A stretch of DNA of 64,000 nucleotides from an uncultured Lachnospiraceae bacterium (lineage in GTDB: Bacteria; Bacillota; Clostridia; Lachnospirales; Lachnospiraceae): assembly GCA_910588565.1 (NCBI GenBank), contig CAJUPF010000005.1, positions 9,570 through 73,569 of the forward strand, given 5' to 3'. The position numbers and the translations under genes are program-made. This document shows, piece by piece, positions 1 to 9,316 of this stretch. The stretch's first letter is position 1, and every line of letters starts with the position of its first letter. Below the pieces are notes generated by a model. The model ran no database searches and was not told where the DNA came from. It worked only from the letters and a program-made list of their open reading frames with translations.

Positions 1-2961
1 CCGGACAGCGTGCTGCCTACGCTAGGAGGACAGGCTGGCTTAAATCTGGGTATGGAGCTGGCGGAATCCGGATTTTTAGAACAGCATGGCGTGCAGCTGA
101 TTGGCACGACGGCAGAGACGATTTTTAAGGCGGAAGACCGCCAGGCATTTAAAGATACCATGGAAAAAATCGGAGAACCCTGCGCTGCATCCAAAGTTGT
201 GAACAATGTACAGGATGGGATTTTGTTTACCAATACCATTGGCTATCCGGTTGTCCTTCGTCCTGCCTACACCTTAGGCGGGAGCGGCGGCGGAATTGCC
301 CATAATGAGCAGGAGCTGATTGATATTCTGACAAACGGCCTCCGGCTAAGCCGTGTCGGGGAAGTATTGGTGGAACGGTGCATTGCGGGCTGGAAAGAAA
401 TCGAATATGAAGTGATGCGGGATGGAAACGGCAACTGCATTACCGTCTGCAATATGGAAAATATCGATCCGGTCGGCGTGCATACCGGAGACAGCATTGT
501 CGTAGCGCCTTCCCAGACCCTGGGAGACAAAGAATACCAGATGCTGCGTACTTCTGCGCTGAATATTATATCCGAGTTAAACATCACCGGAGGCTGTAAT
601 GTCCAGTACGCGCTGAAGCCGGACAGCTTTGAATACTGCGTGATCGAAGTAAATCCCCGTGTGTCCCGTTCTTCTGCTTTGGCATCCAAAGCGACCGGAT
701 ATCCAATTGCAAAAGTAGCGGCCAAAATTGCATTGGGATATACGCTGGATGAGATTAAAAACGCAATTACCGGCAAGACATATGCCAGCTTTGAACCTAT
801 GTTAGATTACTGTGTCGTAAAAATTCCAAGGCTTCCGTTTGATAAATTTATCACTGCGAAACGTACGCTTACGACCCAGATGAAGGCGACCGGAGAGGTA
901 ATGAGTATCTGCAATAACTTTGAAGGCGCTCTGATGAAAGCGATTCGTTCCTTAGAGCAGCATGTGGACAGTTTATGCGCATATGATTTTGGAAACCTGT
1001 CAGACAGGGAACTGGAACAAGAATTGAAAATTGTAGATGACCGCCGGATGTTCTGTATTGCGGAAGCGCTGCGCCGGGGCATCCGCTATGAGCATATCCA
1101 CGAGATCACCCGGATTGATCCCTGGTTTATTGATAAACTGGCAATCCTTGTTGAAATGGAGCAAAAGTTACAATCAAAAGAGCTTACCCCGGAATTGTTA
1201 AAAGAAGCAAAGCGTATGGAATTTCCGGATCATGTTATTGCAGAGCTGGCTGGGAAAACAGAAGAAGAAGTCAGGCAGATGCGCTATGCCAACGGGATTA
1301 CGGCTGTATACAAAATGGTAGATACCTGTGCGGCAGAATTTGAAGCGGCGACGCCATATTACTATTCTGTGTATGGCGGAGAAAATGAAGCGGCAGCTTC
1401 CCAGACAGGGAAGAAAGTACTGGTGCTTGGTTCCGGGCCCATTCGGATCGGGCAGGGAATTGAATTTGACTATTGCTCCGTCCACAGTACATGGGCGTTT
1501 AAAAAAGAAGGATTTGAAACTATTATTATAAACAACAACCCGGAGACTGTTTCTACGGATTTTGATATTGCCGACAAGCTTTATTTTGAACCGCTGACGC
1601 CGGAAGATGTGGAAAATATTGTAAATATCGAAAAACCGGACGGCGCGGTCGTGCAGTTCGGAGGCCAGACCGCGATTAAACTGACGGAAAGCCTGATGAA
1701 AATGGGCGTTAGAATATATGGTACAAAGGCAAAAGATGTAGATGCAGCCGAAGACCGTGAACTGTTTGATGGAATTTTAGAGCAGACCGGGATTCCAAGG
1801 GCAGCGGGCGGGACAGTCTTTACAGCAGAGGAGGCAAAAGAAGTTGCGAACCGCCTGGGCTATCCGGTTTTGGTGCGTCCTTCTTATGTATTGGGCGGAC
1901 AGGGTATGCGGATTGCTTATAATGCGGATGAAATCGAAGAATTTATTGATATCATCAATCAGATTGCACAGGATCACCCGATTCTGGTGGATAAATACCT
2001 GCAGGGAAAAGAAATTGAAGTAGATGCGGTATGCGATGGGACAGATATTTTGATTCCGGGCATTATGGAACATATCGAGCGGACCGGAATACATTCCGGA
2101 GACAGCATTTCCGTCTATCCGGCACAGACGATCGGCGAAGAAATCAAACAGATTCTGGTGGAATATACCAAACGGCTCGCGCAGGCGCTGCACGTAGTTG
2201 GTATGATCAATATCCAGTTTATTGTGATGGACGGCAGTGTATATGTGATTGAAGTAAATCCCCGTTCTTCGAGGACAGTTCCCTATATCAGCAAAGTGAC
2301 CGGAATCCCGATTGTGGAGCTGGCGACAAAGGTGATGATTGGCAATACCTTAAAAGGAATGGGGTACCCGACAGGTCTTGCGCCGCAGGCGGATGATATC
2401 GCAGTCAAAATGCCTGTTTTTTCATTTGAAAAGCTGCGGGGCGCGGAGATTAGCCTTGGGCCTGAAATGAAATCCACCGGGGAATGCCTGGGGATTGCTA
2501 AGAGTTTCGATGAAGCTCTTTACAAGGCTTTTCTGGGAGCGGGGGTTACGCTTCCCAAATACAAGCAGATGATTATAACGGTAAAAGATGCGGATAAACC
2601 GGAAGCGGTAGATGTGGCAAAACGTTTTGCCGCACTGGGCTATAAAATATATGCGACCAGAAGTACAGCGAAATATTTAAATGCGCATGGAGTGGAGGCT
2701 CTTAGAATCAATAAGATTACCCAAGAATCTCCAAATGTTATGGATTTGATCCTGGGCCATAAAATCGATCTTGTGATTGATACGCCGACGCAGGGAAATG
2801 GAGATAAAAGCAGGGATGGATTTTTAATCCGCAGAAATGCAATTGAAACAGGCGTCTATTGTATCACGGCGATGGATACGGCGAACGCACTGGCAAGAAG
2901 CCTTGAAACGGTTAGCAAGACGCTGACTCCGATTGATATTGCAACGGTGAAAAATATTTAG
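1..2961 (+). CDS. carB: carbamoyl-phosphate synthase large subunit, 5'-truncated by window edge
   Basis: Makes carbamoyl phosphate from ammonia (delivered by CarA from glutamine), bicarbonate and two ATP, feeding pyrimidine and arginine synthesis in the cytoplasm. The reading frame is open from base 1 (first residues PDSVLPTLGG), so the start lies upstream. About 986 residues are visible against roughly 1070 for the family, so some 85 N-terminal residues are missing. Both ATP-grasp halves are present: one with the VLRPAYTLGGSGGG loop and one with VLVRPSYVLGGQGM. The second half opens with the LGSGPIRIGQGIEFDYCSVH motif. The last part, from about residue 840, is the MGS-like allosteric domain. 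Identification is certain; carA is not in the window. A strong terminator follows the stop codon. Confidence 0.98.
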   Translation, partial: PDSVLPTLGGQAGLNLGMELAESGFLEQHGVQLIGTTAETIFKAEDRQAFKDTMEKIGEPCAASKVVNNVQDGILFTNTIGYPVVLRPAYTLGGSGGGIAHNEQELIDILTNGLRLSRVGEVLVERCIAGWKEIEYEVMRDGNGNCITVCNMENIDPVGVHTGDSIVVAPSQTLGDKEYQMLRTSALNIISELNITGGCNVQYALKPDSFEYCVIEVNPRVSRSSALASKATGYPIAKVAAKIALGYTLDEIKNAITGKTYASFEPMLDYCVVKIPRLPFDKFITAKRTLTTQMKATGEVMSICNNFEGALMKAIRSLEQHVDSLCAYDFGNLSDRELEQELKIVDDRRMFCIAEALRRGIRYEHIHEITRIDPWFIDKLAILVEMEQKLQSKELTPELLKEAKRMEFPDHVIAELAGKTEEEVRQMRYANGITAVYKMVDTCAAEFEAATPYYYSVYGGENEAAASQTGKKVLVLGSGPIRIGQGIEFDYCSVHSTWAFKKEGFETIIINNNPETVSTDFDIADKLYFEPLTPEDVENIVNIEKPDGAVVQFGGQTAIKLTESLMKMGVRIYGTKAKDVDAAEDRELFDGILEQTGIPRAAGGTVFTAEEAKEVANRLGYPVLVRPSYVLGGQGMRIAYNADEIEEFIDIINQIAQDHPILVDKYLQGKEIEVDAVCDGTDILIPGIMEHIERTGIHSGDSISVYPAQTIGEEIKQILVEYTKRLAQALHVVGMINIQFIVMDGSVYVIEVNPRSSRTVPYISKVTGIPIVELATKVMIGNTLKGMGYPTGLAPQADDIAVKMPVFSFEKLRGAEISLGPEMKSTGECLGIAKSFDEALYKAFLGAGVTLPKYKQMIITVKDADKPEAVDVAKRFAALGYKIYATRSTAKYLNAHGVEALRINKITQESPNVMDLILGHKIDLVIDTPTQGNGDKSRDGFLIRRNAIETGVYCITAMDTANALARSLETVSKTLTPIDIATVKNI

Positions 2962-3003
2962 AAAAAAGCCCCGCAGAGAATGGAAAACTCTCTGTGGGGC
3001 TTT
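2962..3003. terminator. bidirectional intrinsic terminator between carB and the HD-GYP-like gene
   Basis: A-tract, then stem GCCCCGCAGAGA (2968-2979) pairing with TCTCTGTGGGGC (2989-3000) with one G-U pair and a 9-nt loop, then T-tract. It sits between two convergent genes and has A and T runs on both sides, so it can serve both. Confidence 0.9.
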
Positions 3004-3014
3004 GCTGTAATCGG

Positions 3015-4181
3015 TTATTTTTTGGCTAATTTCTGTGCCATGCGCTGTTTGTAGCGTTTCAGCGTACTCTGGAGCCTGGAATCTGCGGAGAATTGCTTTA
3101 GCGTATCCTCATCTACGACAATTCGGTTATCCATGGTCTTCATAATATCTGAAATCTGGATATCTCTGGCAACAACCGGATCACTGAGGTCATATGTTTT
3201 GTTGTCGCGGATATTTAAAATCAGCGGAGCCATAAAGTTATTCGGGTTTTCTACCAGTACAATTGCCTTGTCTCCGTTGGTCAGATCAATACTGCAGCCG
3301 GTCGGCAGGATATGTATGCAGTTCGCAAGGGCGGAAACTGCCTGCGGATGGTATAAGCCAGGCGATTTCCGAAGCTCCCGGATCGCGCAAACTTCAGATT
3401 CCGGCGCGTGGTTTAGGTTCATGGCAGTCAGCTGGTCAAATTTGTCCGCAACGGTCAGCACAAGCGCACTTTGGGAGAAATTTCTGACCTGCAATGCTTT
3501 GGGATCTGTTTCAGACAGGATCGCATGTGTCTGCTGAATAATATTTAGCACACCGGCGTCCAGCAGGTATTTGTTCGTCTCAGGATACAGAAGCTGGTAG
3601 CCTCTCTTGCGGCATTCCTGGATCACATGATAGTCTTCCGGTTCCAGTTCTTTCTTATCTAAAATCCGCAGCGGAACATACAGATAGCCCAAATCGTAGA
3701 GTAAAGCGGCTGTCACAAGATTCCGTTTGTCAGCAATGTTATAATTCAGTACATTTGCTATCATGGCGGCAAGAATTGCGGTGCTGATGGAATGTTTGTA
3801 TACAAAGTCCACAGAACTGCGCAGATTCTGAGTGAAATTCATCTTATGATCCAAAGAGCCATAATGGTATAAGATGTCTTCGGCCAAATCGGAAAGAGTC
3901 TCCGGTTCTTTGTCATTGTGCAGGCAGTCCATAATTTCTTTGATACGGAACATATAGACGGTCTGTAACTGCTCGAACTGGAGATCTTCTTGGGAAAGAG
4001 GAGGAAGCGGTTCTGCCGGTTCCAGGGTGAAAATGCCGATCAGGCCAAAGTTTTCAATACTTTTGATTGCGGATATGGTCAGAAGACTGTTGCGATCGTA
4101 TAACAGGACACCCATTTTGTTATAGATCGGCTTGGCAAGACGCATACCGGGTTTTAAATCTTTACTTTCTACAAACTGCAT
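3015..4181 (-). CDS. degenerate HD-GYP-domain protein (probable non-catalytic c-di-GMP-type regulator)
   Basis: A 388-residue cytoplasmic protein with the overall pattern of an HD-GYP phosphodiesterase. It has an N-terminal stretch of about 70 residues (ESKDLKPGMRLAKPIYN) typical of these proteins, then helices with KHSISTAILAAMIA, LLYDLGYLYVP and DKFDQLTAMN, which match the positions of the H, HD and D-F-D-x-M/L-T motifs. The signature metal ligands are altered: HD reads YD, the following Lys reads Tyr, and no HHERxDGxGYP motif is found. It is therefore probably not an active c-di-GMP hydrolase and may act by binding. The start is supported by AAGGAG about 12 nt upstream. It is transcribed divergently from the hydrolase at 4396. 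Confidence 0.8.
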   Translation of the reverse strand: MQFVESKDLKPGMRLAKPIYNKMGVLLYDRNSLLTISAIKSIENFGLIGIFTLEPAEPLPPLSQEDLQFEQLQTVYMFRIKEIMDCLHNDKEPETLSDLAEDILYHYGSLDHKMNFTQNLRSSVDFVYKHSISTAILAAMIANVLNYNIADKRNLVTAALLYDLGYLYVPLRILDKKELEPEDYHVIQECRKRGYQLLYPETNKYLLDAGVLNIIQQTHAILSETDPKALQVRNFSQSALVLTVADKFDQLTAMNLNHAPESEVCAIRELRKSPGLYHPQAVSALANCIHILPTGCSIDLTNGDKAIVLVENPNNFMAPLILNIRDNKTYDLSDPVVARDIQISDIMKTMDNRIVVDEDTLKQFSADSRLQSTLKRYKQRMAQKLAKK

Positions 4182-4250
4182 AGAATATATTCACGCTCCT
4201 TTTCAGTATTACAGTGTTATCTGATAGTTTTATTAAAAATTACTAATTAT

Positions 4251-4279
4251 AATATAACATATTGAAGAGAAGAAAACAA
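4251..4279 (-). promoter_or_regulatory. sigmaA-type promoter of the HD-GYP-like gene
   Basis: On the minus strand: -35 TTGTTT (4274-4279), 17-bp spacer, -10 TATATT (4251-4256). It overlaps the opposing promoter at 4262-4290, so the two may compete for polymerase. Confidence 0.6.
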
Positions 4280-4290
4280 TCGGTTATACT
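4262..4290 (+). promoter_or_regulatory. sigmaA-type promoter of the SleB-like hydrolase gene
   Basis: -35 TTGAAG (4262-4267), 17-bp spacer, -10 TATACT (4285-4290). It leaves a leader of about 100 nt before the ATG at 4396. Confidence 0.6.
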
Positions 4291-4395
4291 GTAGAAAAAA
4301 GTAAAAAGTTGTTTTTGGGGCGTTTTTTATGGGTGGGGTTAGGTAAATGATAGTTGGATGTAAATGGGAACATTAGTTATCAGATGAGGTTAGTT

Positions 4396-5646
4396 ATGGG
4401 ACATAAGTGTTTTACGAGAAAAATTGCATATTTGCTGGCTGGTGTGGCGTTAGTGGTTTCTTCTTTTGATGTACAGGCTTCCCAGACGGGGAAATCGATC
4501 GATGAGCTGGAGAAGGAAAAGCAGAAGGCACAGGAGTGGGTTGGAGAATTAAATGAGCAGAAAAACAGCCTGCAGGGGGATTTAGAGGAGTTTAACAGAC
4601 AGCTGTCGGATATTTCTGTCCAGATCAATGATTTGGAAGAGCAGATTAAAGAGAAGGAAACGGCAATTGAGGTGACAGGGGAAGAGTTAGAGGAGGCTGA
4701 GAGTACCAGGAAAAGCCAGTATGAGAGGATGAAGCTCAGGATACAGTTTATTTATGAAAAAGGGAATGTGAATATTATTTCGGTTTTTCTGGGGAGTAAA
4801 TCATTGTCGGATTTTCTGAATAAGGCGGAGTATGTGGGGGAGATAAACCGTTATGACAATGAGCTTCTGGATACATATCAGAAGACCTGTAAACAGGTGG
4901 CGGAAAAAGAGGAGCAGCTGAAAACAGAAAAAAGTGATTTGGTCGCACTGCAGGAGGATATGGAACAGAAGAAAGAGGAAGTAAGCGGCCTTGTTGCCAG
5001 GACGCAGGAGAATATTCAGGCAAAGCAGAAGGAGATTACAGGCGCGCAGGGGACTATAAGCCAGTATGAAACGCAGATTGCCGAGATGAAAGCGTATGAA
5101 GAAGAGTTAGAGCGTAAAAAAGCGCAGGAAGCAAAGCGGCTTGCCGAGGAGCAGAAGAAAAAAGCGGAAGAACAGAAGAAAAAGGAGGAAGCGCAGAATG
5201 CCGCCTCCGGGCAGAATACGCAGTCCAAGCCCCAGACTGCTGCGCCGGCACAGGATACAAAGCCTGATAAGGAAGAAACGTCTTCCGGGGGAGGAGGAAC
5301 AGCGCCTTCCAATGCCAGTGATCTTGCAATGCTTGCCGCTTTGGTGGAGTGTGAAGCGGGAGGAGAGAGCTACGAAGGGCAGCTGGCAGTAGCCAGTGTT
5401 GTAGTAAACCGTGTGAAAAGCGGGAGTTTTCCCAATACGATCTCCGGTGTTATTTATCAGGGCGGACAGTTTTCTCCGGTCGCCAGCGGACGGTTTGCCG
5501 TTGTCCTTTCCAATGGGGCGAACAGCAGCTGCACACAGGCGGCGAGCGCCGCGCTTTCCGGCGGTACAAATATCGGCTGCCTTTATTTTTGCCGCGCATC
5601 TTCAGGCGTAGCGGGAACGGTGATTGGGAATCATGTGTTTTATTAA
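4396..5646 (+). CDS. secreted coiled-coil peptidoglycan hydrolase, SleB/CwlJ-type (Hydrolase_2) catalytic domain
   Basis: A 416-residue exported cell wall enzyme. The ATG at 4396 is chosen because GAGGT lies 6 nt upstream and the protein then begins with a basic stretch and a hydrophobic signal peptide ending near QAS; in-frame TTG (4354) and ATG (4384) lack a good ribosome site. Residues about 30-250 are a long Glu/Lys/Gln-rich coiled coil like that of CwlO/PcsB proteins. A low-complexity Lys/Ala and Gly-rich linker follows. The last 105 residues (LAALVECEAGGESYEGQLAV ... NHVFY) match the SleB/CwlJ hydrolase family, with the conserved VECEA and VASVVVNRV segments. This could be a cortex-lytic or a vegetative wall hydrolase; the coiled coil suggests regulation by a partner such as FtsEX, which is inference. 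Confidence 0.88.
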   Translation: MGHKCFTRKIAYLLAGVALVVSSFDVQASQTGKSIDELEKEKQKAQEWVGELNEQKNSLQGDLEEFNRQLSDISVQINDLEEQIKEKETAIEVTGEELEEAESTRKSQYERMKLRIQFIYEKGNVNIISVFLGSKSLSDFLNKAEYVGEINRYDNELLDTYQKTCKQVAEKEEQLKTEKSDLVALQEDMEQKKEEVSGLVARTQENIQAKQKEITGAQGTISQYETQIAEMKAYEEELERKKAQEAKRLAEEQKKKAEEQKKKEEAQNAASGQNTQSKPQTAAPAQDTKPDKEETSSGGGGTAPSNASDLAMLAALVECEAGGESYEGQLAVASVVVNRVKSGSFPNTISGVIYQGGQFSPVASGRFAVVLSNGANSSCTQAASAALSGGTNIGCLYFCRASSGVAGTVIGNHVFY

Positions 5647-5664
5647 AAATACACGGTTTAAACC

Positions 5665-5693
5665 TTGCAATACCGCAGGAAATGTGCTAATCT
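5665..5693 (+). promoter_or_regulatory. candidate promoter of the butyrate operon
   Basis: -35 TTGCAA (5665-5670), 17-bp spacer, -10 TAATCT (5688-5693). It lies upstream of the Rex box at 5749-5766, so repressor binding would block elongation or early initiation. Confidence 0.5.
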
Positions 5694-5748
5694 TAACAAG
5701 AACAAGTTAGACGTTCGAAAAGCTGTTTTATTATTTTTTTATAAGAGA

Positions 5749-5766
5749 TTGTTAAAAAATTAACAG
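5749..5766 (+). promoter_or_regulatory. Rex operator upstream of thl
   Basis: TTGTTAAAAAATTAACAG matches the Rex consensus TTGTTAA-N4-TTAACAA at 13 of the 14 fixed positions. Rex senses the NADH/NAD ratio and is known to repress thl/crt/hbd/bcd-type genes in clostridia. Its position, 36 bp before the thl ATG, fits redox control of the whole cluster. Confidence 0.85.
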
Positions 5767-5801
5767 CTTACGAAATCATCAAAACAGAAGGAGACGAGAA
5801 A

Positions 5802-6989
5802 ATGGCAAAGAAAGTAGTTTTAGCAGGCGCATGCCGTACAGCAATCGGAAAAATGGGCGGAGCATTGAGCAATACTCCGGCAGCAGATTTAGGCGCTATC
5901 GTAATCAAAGAAGCATTGAACAGAGCTGGCGTTAAGCCGGAGCAGGTGGATGAAGTAATGATGGGATGTGTTATCCAGGCTGCTCAGGGACAGAACGTTG
6001 CGCGTCAGGCTTCTATTAAAGCAGGCCTGCCGATTGAGGTTCCGGCATTTACGCTGAACGTAGTATGTGGCTCCGGTCTGAAATGCGTCAACGAAGCTGC
6101 CAGCTTAATCATGTCCGGTCAGGCAGACGTTGTTGTTGCCGGCGGTATGGAGAATATGTCTATGGCTCCATATGCGATGACCAAAGCTCGTTTTGGATAC
6201 CGCATGAACAATGCGACTATCGTTGACACCATGGTAAATGATGCGTTAACCGATGCGTTCAATCATTACCATATGATGATTACAGCAGAGAATGTATGTG
6301 ATAAATATGGCATCACCCGTGAAGAACTGGATGCATTCTCAGCAAACAGCCAGCAGAAATGCGAAAAGGCAATTGCAGAAGGTAAATTTGATGATGAGAT
6401 CGTACCGGTACCTGTTAAAGTGAAGAGAGAAACCGTTATGTTTGCCAAAGACGAAGGACCTCGTGCCGGAACAACCGCAGAGAGCCTTGCAAACTTAAAA
6501 TGCTGCTCCGGAAAAGGCGACGGACTGGTTACAGCAGGTAATGCTTCCGGAATCAATGACGGCGCTGCAGCAATTGTCGTTATGAGTGAAGAAAAAGCCA
6601 AAGAACTTGGCGTAACGCCGATGGCTACATGGATTGCAGGTGCGCTTGGCGGAGTAGAGCCGGAAATCATGGGTGTTGGCCCGGTTGCTTCCACAAAGAA
6701 GGTTCTTGAGAGAACAGGTATGAGCATTGACGATATGGATCTTGTCGAGGCAAATGAAGCATTTGCTGCACAGTCTATCGCAGTTGCAAGAGATTTGGGA
6801 TTTAATATGGACAAAGTAAACGTAAACGGCGGCGCTATTGCGCTTGGACATCCGGTTGGAGCATCCGGCTGCCGTATTCTGGTTACATTATTACATGAGA
6901 TGCAGAAGAGAGAAGAGGTTAAGACTGGTCTTGCTACGCTTTGCATCGGCGGTGGTATGGGCTGCTCAACGATCGTTGAGAAATATTAA
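5802..6989 (+). CDS. thl: acetyl-CoA C-acetyltransferase (thiolase)
   Basis: Condenses two acetyl-CoA to acetoacetyl-CoA, the first step of butyryl-CoA formation. At 395 residues it has normal family length. The acylated nucleophile is Cys89 in [10 protein letters not shown]; the C-terminal [14 protein letters not shown] (His) and CIGGGMGC (Cys) motifs complete the active site. AGAAGGAGA precedes the ATG. It is the first gene of the cluster, under the Rex box. The crotonase gene that usually follows in relatives is not here: only 172 nt separate it from hbd. Confidence 0.97.
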   Translation: MAKKVVLAGACRTAIGKMGGALSNTPAADLGAIVIKEALNRAGVKPEQVDEVMMGCVIQAAQGQNVARQASIKAGLPIEVPAFTLNVVCGSGLKCVNEAASLIMSGQADVVVAGGMENMSMAPYAMTKARFGYRMNNATIVDTMVNDALTDAFNHYHMMITAENVCDKYGITREELDAFSANSQQKCEKAIAEGKFDDEIVPVPVKVKRETVMFAKDEGPRAGTTAESLANLKCCSGKGDGLVTAGNASGINDGAAAIVVMSEEKAKELGVTPMATWIAGALGGVEPEIMGVGPVASTKKVLERTGMSIDDMDLVEANEAFAAQSIAVARDLGFNMDKVNVNGGAIALGHPVGASGCRILVTLLHEMQKREEVKTGLATLCIGGGMGCSTIVEKY

Positions 6990-7007
6990 TGAAACAGAAC
7001 TATAATT

Positions 7008-7031
7008 CGAGAGACAGAAAGCTGTCTCTCG
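7008..7031 (+). other. perfect 10-bp hairpin between thl and hbd
   Basis: CGAGAGACAG (7008-7017), loop AAAG, CTGTCTCTCG (7022-7031). No T-run follows, so it is more likely an mRNA processing or stability element than a full terminator. It may help set the high thl dose relative to downstream genes. Confidence 0.6.
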
Positions 7032-7161
7032 GATCTTACTGTGTACATGTCCGCATTCAGGAACAAAGCTGCTTGCGGCAGTATGCGAAAGCTGCAGCGG
7101 GCAAATGGAAGAAAGCTTTTATGCCCGGTTTTAGTTAAAAAATGAAGGAGGAATTACAACA

Positions 7162-8034
7162 ATGAAAGTAGGCGTTATTGGTGCAGGCACCATGGGACAG
7201 GGAATTGCAAAAGCATTTGCACAGGTTGACGGATATGAGGTTGCACTCTGCGATATCAAGCAGGAGTGGGCTGACGGCGGAAAAGCCAAGATCCAGAAAG
7301 GCTATGCAAGACTGGTAGAAAAAGGCAAAATGGCACAGGAAGCAGTTGACGCTATCCTTGCCAAAATCACACCAGGTTTAAAAGAAGAGCTTTGCGCAGA
7401 CTGCGATCTGATCGTAGAAGCTGCTTTTGAGAATATGGAAGTTAAGAAAACAACATTCTCAGAATTAGATAAAATCTGCAAACCAGAGTGTATTTTCGCT
7501 TCCAATACATCCAGCCTTTCCATTACAGAAATCGGCAACGGCCTGACACGTCCGATGGTTGGTATGCATTTCTTTAACCCGGCAGACCGTATGAAATTAA
7601 TCGAAGTAATCGCAGGTGTGAATACCCCGGCAGAGACGGTAGACGCAATCAAGAAGATTTCCGCAGAAATCGGCAAAACTCCGGTACAGGTAAATGAAGC
7701 TGCAGGCTTTGTCGTAAACCGTATTTTAATCCCGATGATCAATGAAGCTGCTTTCATCAAAATGGAAGGCGTTTCTGATATCGCAGGCATTGATGCAGCG
7801 ATGAAGTTAGGTGCAAACCATCCGATGGGACCCCTTGAGTTAGGCGATTTTATCGGCCTTGATATCTGCCTTGCTATTATGGATGTGCTTTACAATGAGA
7901 CAGGCGACAGCAAATACCGTGCTTGCCCGTTGATCCGTAAGATGGTACGCGGCGGCAATCTTGGCGCTAAGAGCGGAAAAGGCTTCTATATTTACAATGC
8001 AGACCGCACAAAGACACCGGTGGATGCGCAGTAA
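7162..8034 (+). CDS. hbd: 3-hydroxybutyryl-CoA dehydrogenase
   Basis: Reduces acetoacetyl-CoA to 3-hydroxybutyryl-CoA with NAD(P)H. The 290 residues hold an N-terminal Rossmann fold (GVIGAGTMGQGIAKAFAQ), the catalytic Ser/His region (ASNTSSLSITE and GMHFFNPADRMKLIEV) and the C-terminal helical dimer domain ending with GAKSGKGFY. The ATG has AGGAGG about 10 nt upstream. It follows thl by 172 nt that carry a hairpin. Confidence 0.97.
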   Translation: MKVGVIGAGTMGQGIAKAFAQVDGYEVALCDIKQEWADGGKAKIQKGYARLVEKGKMAQEAVDAILAKITPGLKEELCADCDLIVEAAFENMEVKKTTFSELDKICKPECIFASNTSSLSITEIGNGLTRPMVGMHFFNPADRMKLIEVIAGVNTPAETVDAIKKISAEIGKTPVQVNEAAGFVVNRILIPMINEAAFIKMEGVSDIAGIDAAMKLGANHPMGPLELGDFIGLDICLAIMDVLYNETGDSKYRACPLIRKMVRGGNLGAKSGKGFYIYNADRTKTPVDAQ

Positions 8035-8070
8035 TCAGGCAATTGTATACAGGGCTGCGGCAGATACTTT

Positions 8071-8104
8071 TGTAACAGTTCAGCCTTCCGGCTTCACTGT
8101 TACA
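8071..8104 (+). repeat. hairpin in the hbd-bcd spacer, with a core repeated elsewhere
   Basis: TGTAACAGT (8071-8079) pairs perfectly with ACTGTTACA (8096-8104); inside, AGCC pairs with GGCT around TTCC, with a symmetric TC/TC internal loop. The inner core TTCAGCCTTCCGG also occurs, inverted, downstream of polC near 40844-40856, so this may be a member of a dispersed intergenic repeat family. Confidence 0.6.
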
Positions 8105-8161
8105 TACGTGTTGGCTGCGGATACCTGTTTGAAAATAATATGACATGGAGGAATAGGAAAC

Positions 8162-9316
8162 ATGGATTTCGGTTTAGATAAAAAACATGAAATGGCGAGA
8201 TCTTTATTTAAAGAATTTGCTGAAAACGAAGTGAAACCTCTGGCTCAGGAAGTGGATGAGACAGAAGAATTCCCGATGGAAACGGTTAAGAAAATGCAGA
8301 AGTTAGGTTTCATGGGAATTCCGGTTCCAAAGGAATACGGCGGACAGGGCTGTGACCCTCTTACATATGTTATGTGTGTGGAAGAGTTATCAAAAGTTTG
8401 CGCAACTACCGGCGTTGTAGTATCTGCACATACTTCTCTGTGCATTGACCCGATTTTAACCTATGGTACCGAAGAACAGAAGCAGAAATACGTAAAACCG
8501 CTTGCAACAGGCGAGAAATTAGGCGCGTTTGCCTTAACAGAGCCGGGCGCGGGCACAGATGCGCAGGGCGCGCAGACAAAGGCTGTTTTAGACGGTGACG
8601 AATGGGTATTAAACGGCTCTAAATGCTTTATTACAAATGGTAAAGTTGCAGACGTTTACATTGTAATCGCTATCACAAGCGTTGTAGAAGACAAAAGAGG
8701 CAGAAAGAAAAAGAACTTCTCTGCATTTATCGTAGACAAAGGCGCTCCAGGATTCTCATTTGGTACCAAAGAAAAGAAGATGGGTATGCGCGGATCTTCT
8801 ACCTATGAATTGATTTTTGAAGACTGCAGAATTCCGAAAGAAAATCTTTTAGGGCCGGAAGGCAAAGGGTTCCCGATTGCTATGCATACACTTGACGGTG
8901 GACGTATCGGTATTGCAGCTCAGGCGCTTGGTATTGCAGAAGGCGCATTAGATCGTGCAGTTGCTTACACCAAAGAGAGAAAACAGTTCGGCCGTTCTAT
9001 CGCTCAGCAGCAGAATACACAGTTTAAGCTGGCTGATATGGCTGCAAGAATTGAAGCTGCACAGCTGTTAGTATACAAAGCAGCTATGGCAAAAGCAACG
9101 CAGAAGGTATACTCCGTAGAAGCTGCCAAAGCAAAATTATTCGCAGCAGAAACCGCTATGGCAGTTACAACAGAAGTTGTTCAGCTGTTCGGCGGATACG
9201 GATATATCAGAGAGTACGATGTAGAGCGTATGATGCGTGATGCTAAGATTACTGAGATTTACGAAGGAACTTCCGAAGTTCAGAGAATGGTAATTTCAGG
9301 CGCATTATTGAAATAG
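8162..9316 (+). CDS. bcd: butyryl-CoA dehydrogenase
   Basis: Flavoprotein of the acyl-CoA dehydrogenase family, 384 residues. With EtfAB it reduces crotonyl-CoA to butyryl-CoA and, in clostridia, couples this to ferredoxin reduction by electron bifurcation. Visible signatures are [24 protein letters not shown], the [16 protein letters not shown]-binding segment, [21 protein letters not shown] and the catalytic Glu in [11 protein letters not shown]. The neighbouring etfB and etfA support butyryl- rather than longer-chain specificity. GGAGGAA precedes the ATG. Confidence 0.97.
   Translation: MDFGLDKKHEMARSLFKEFAENEVKPLAQEVDETEEFPMETVKKMQKLGFMGIPVPKEYGGQGCDPLTYVMCVEELSKVCATTGVVVSAHTSLCIDPILTYGTEEQKQKYVKPLATGEKLGAFALTEPGAGTDAQGAQTKAVLDGDEWVLNGSKCFITNGKVADVYIVIAITSVVEDKRGRKKKNFSAFIVDKGAPGFSFGTKEKKMGMRGSSTYELIFEDCRIPKENLLGPEGKGFPIAMHTLDGGRIGIAAQALGIAEGALDRAVAYTKERKQFGRSIAQQQNTQFKLADMAARIEAAQLLVYKAAMAKATQKVYSVEAAKAKLFAAETAMAVTTEVVQLFGGYGYIREYDVERMMRDAKITEIYEGTSEVQRMVISGALLK

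Noticed and set aside
267..776. 169-codon open frame on the minus strand inside carB
   Set aside because: It lies wholly within a certain gene, has no ribosome site, and its translation has the composition of a reverse-frame shadow. The same applies to the long minus-strand frames inside thl, hbd, polC and Enzyme I.
4354..4395. TTG start at 4354 for the SleB-like protein
   Set aside because: No ribosome site, and it would put 14 polar residues before the signal peptide.
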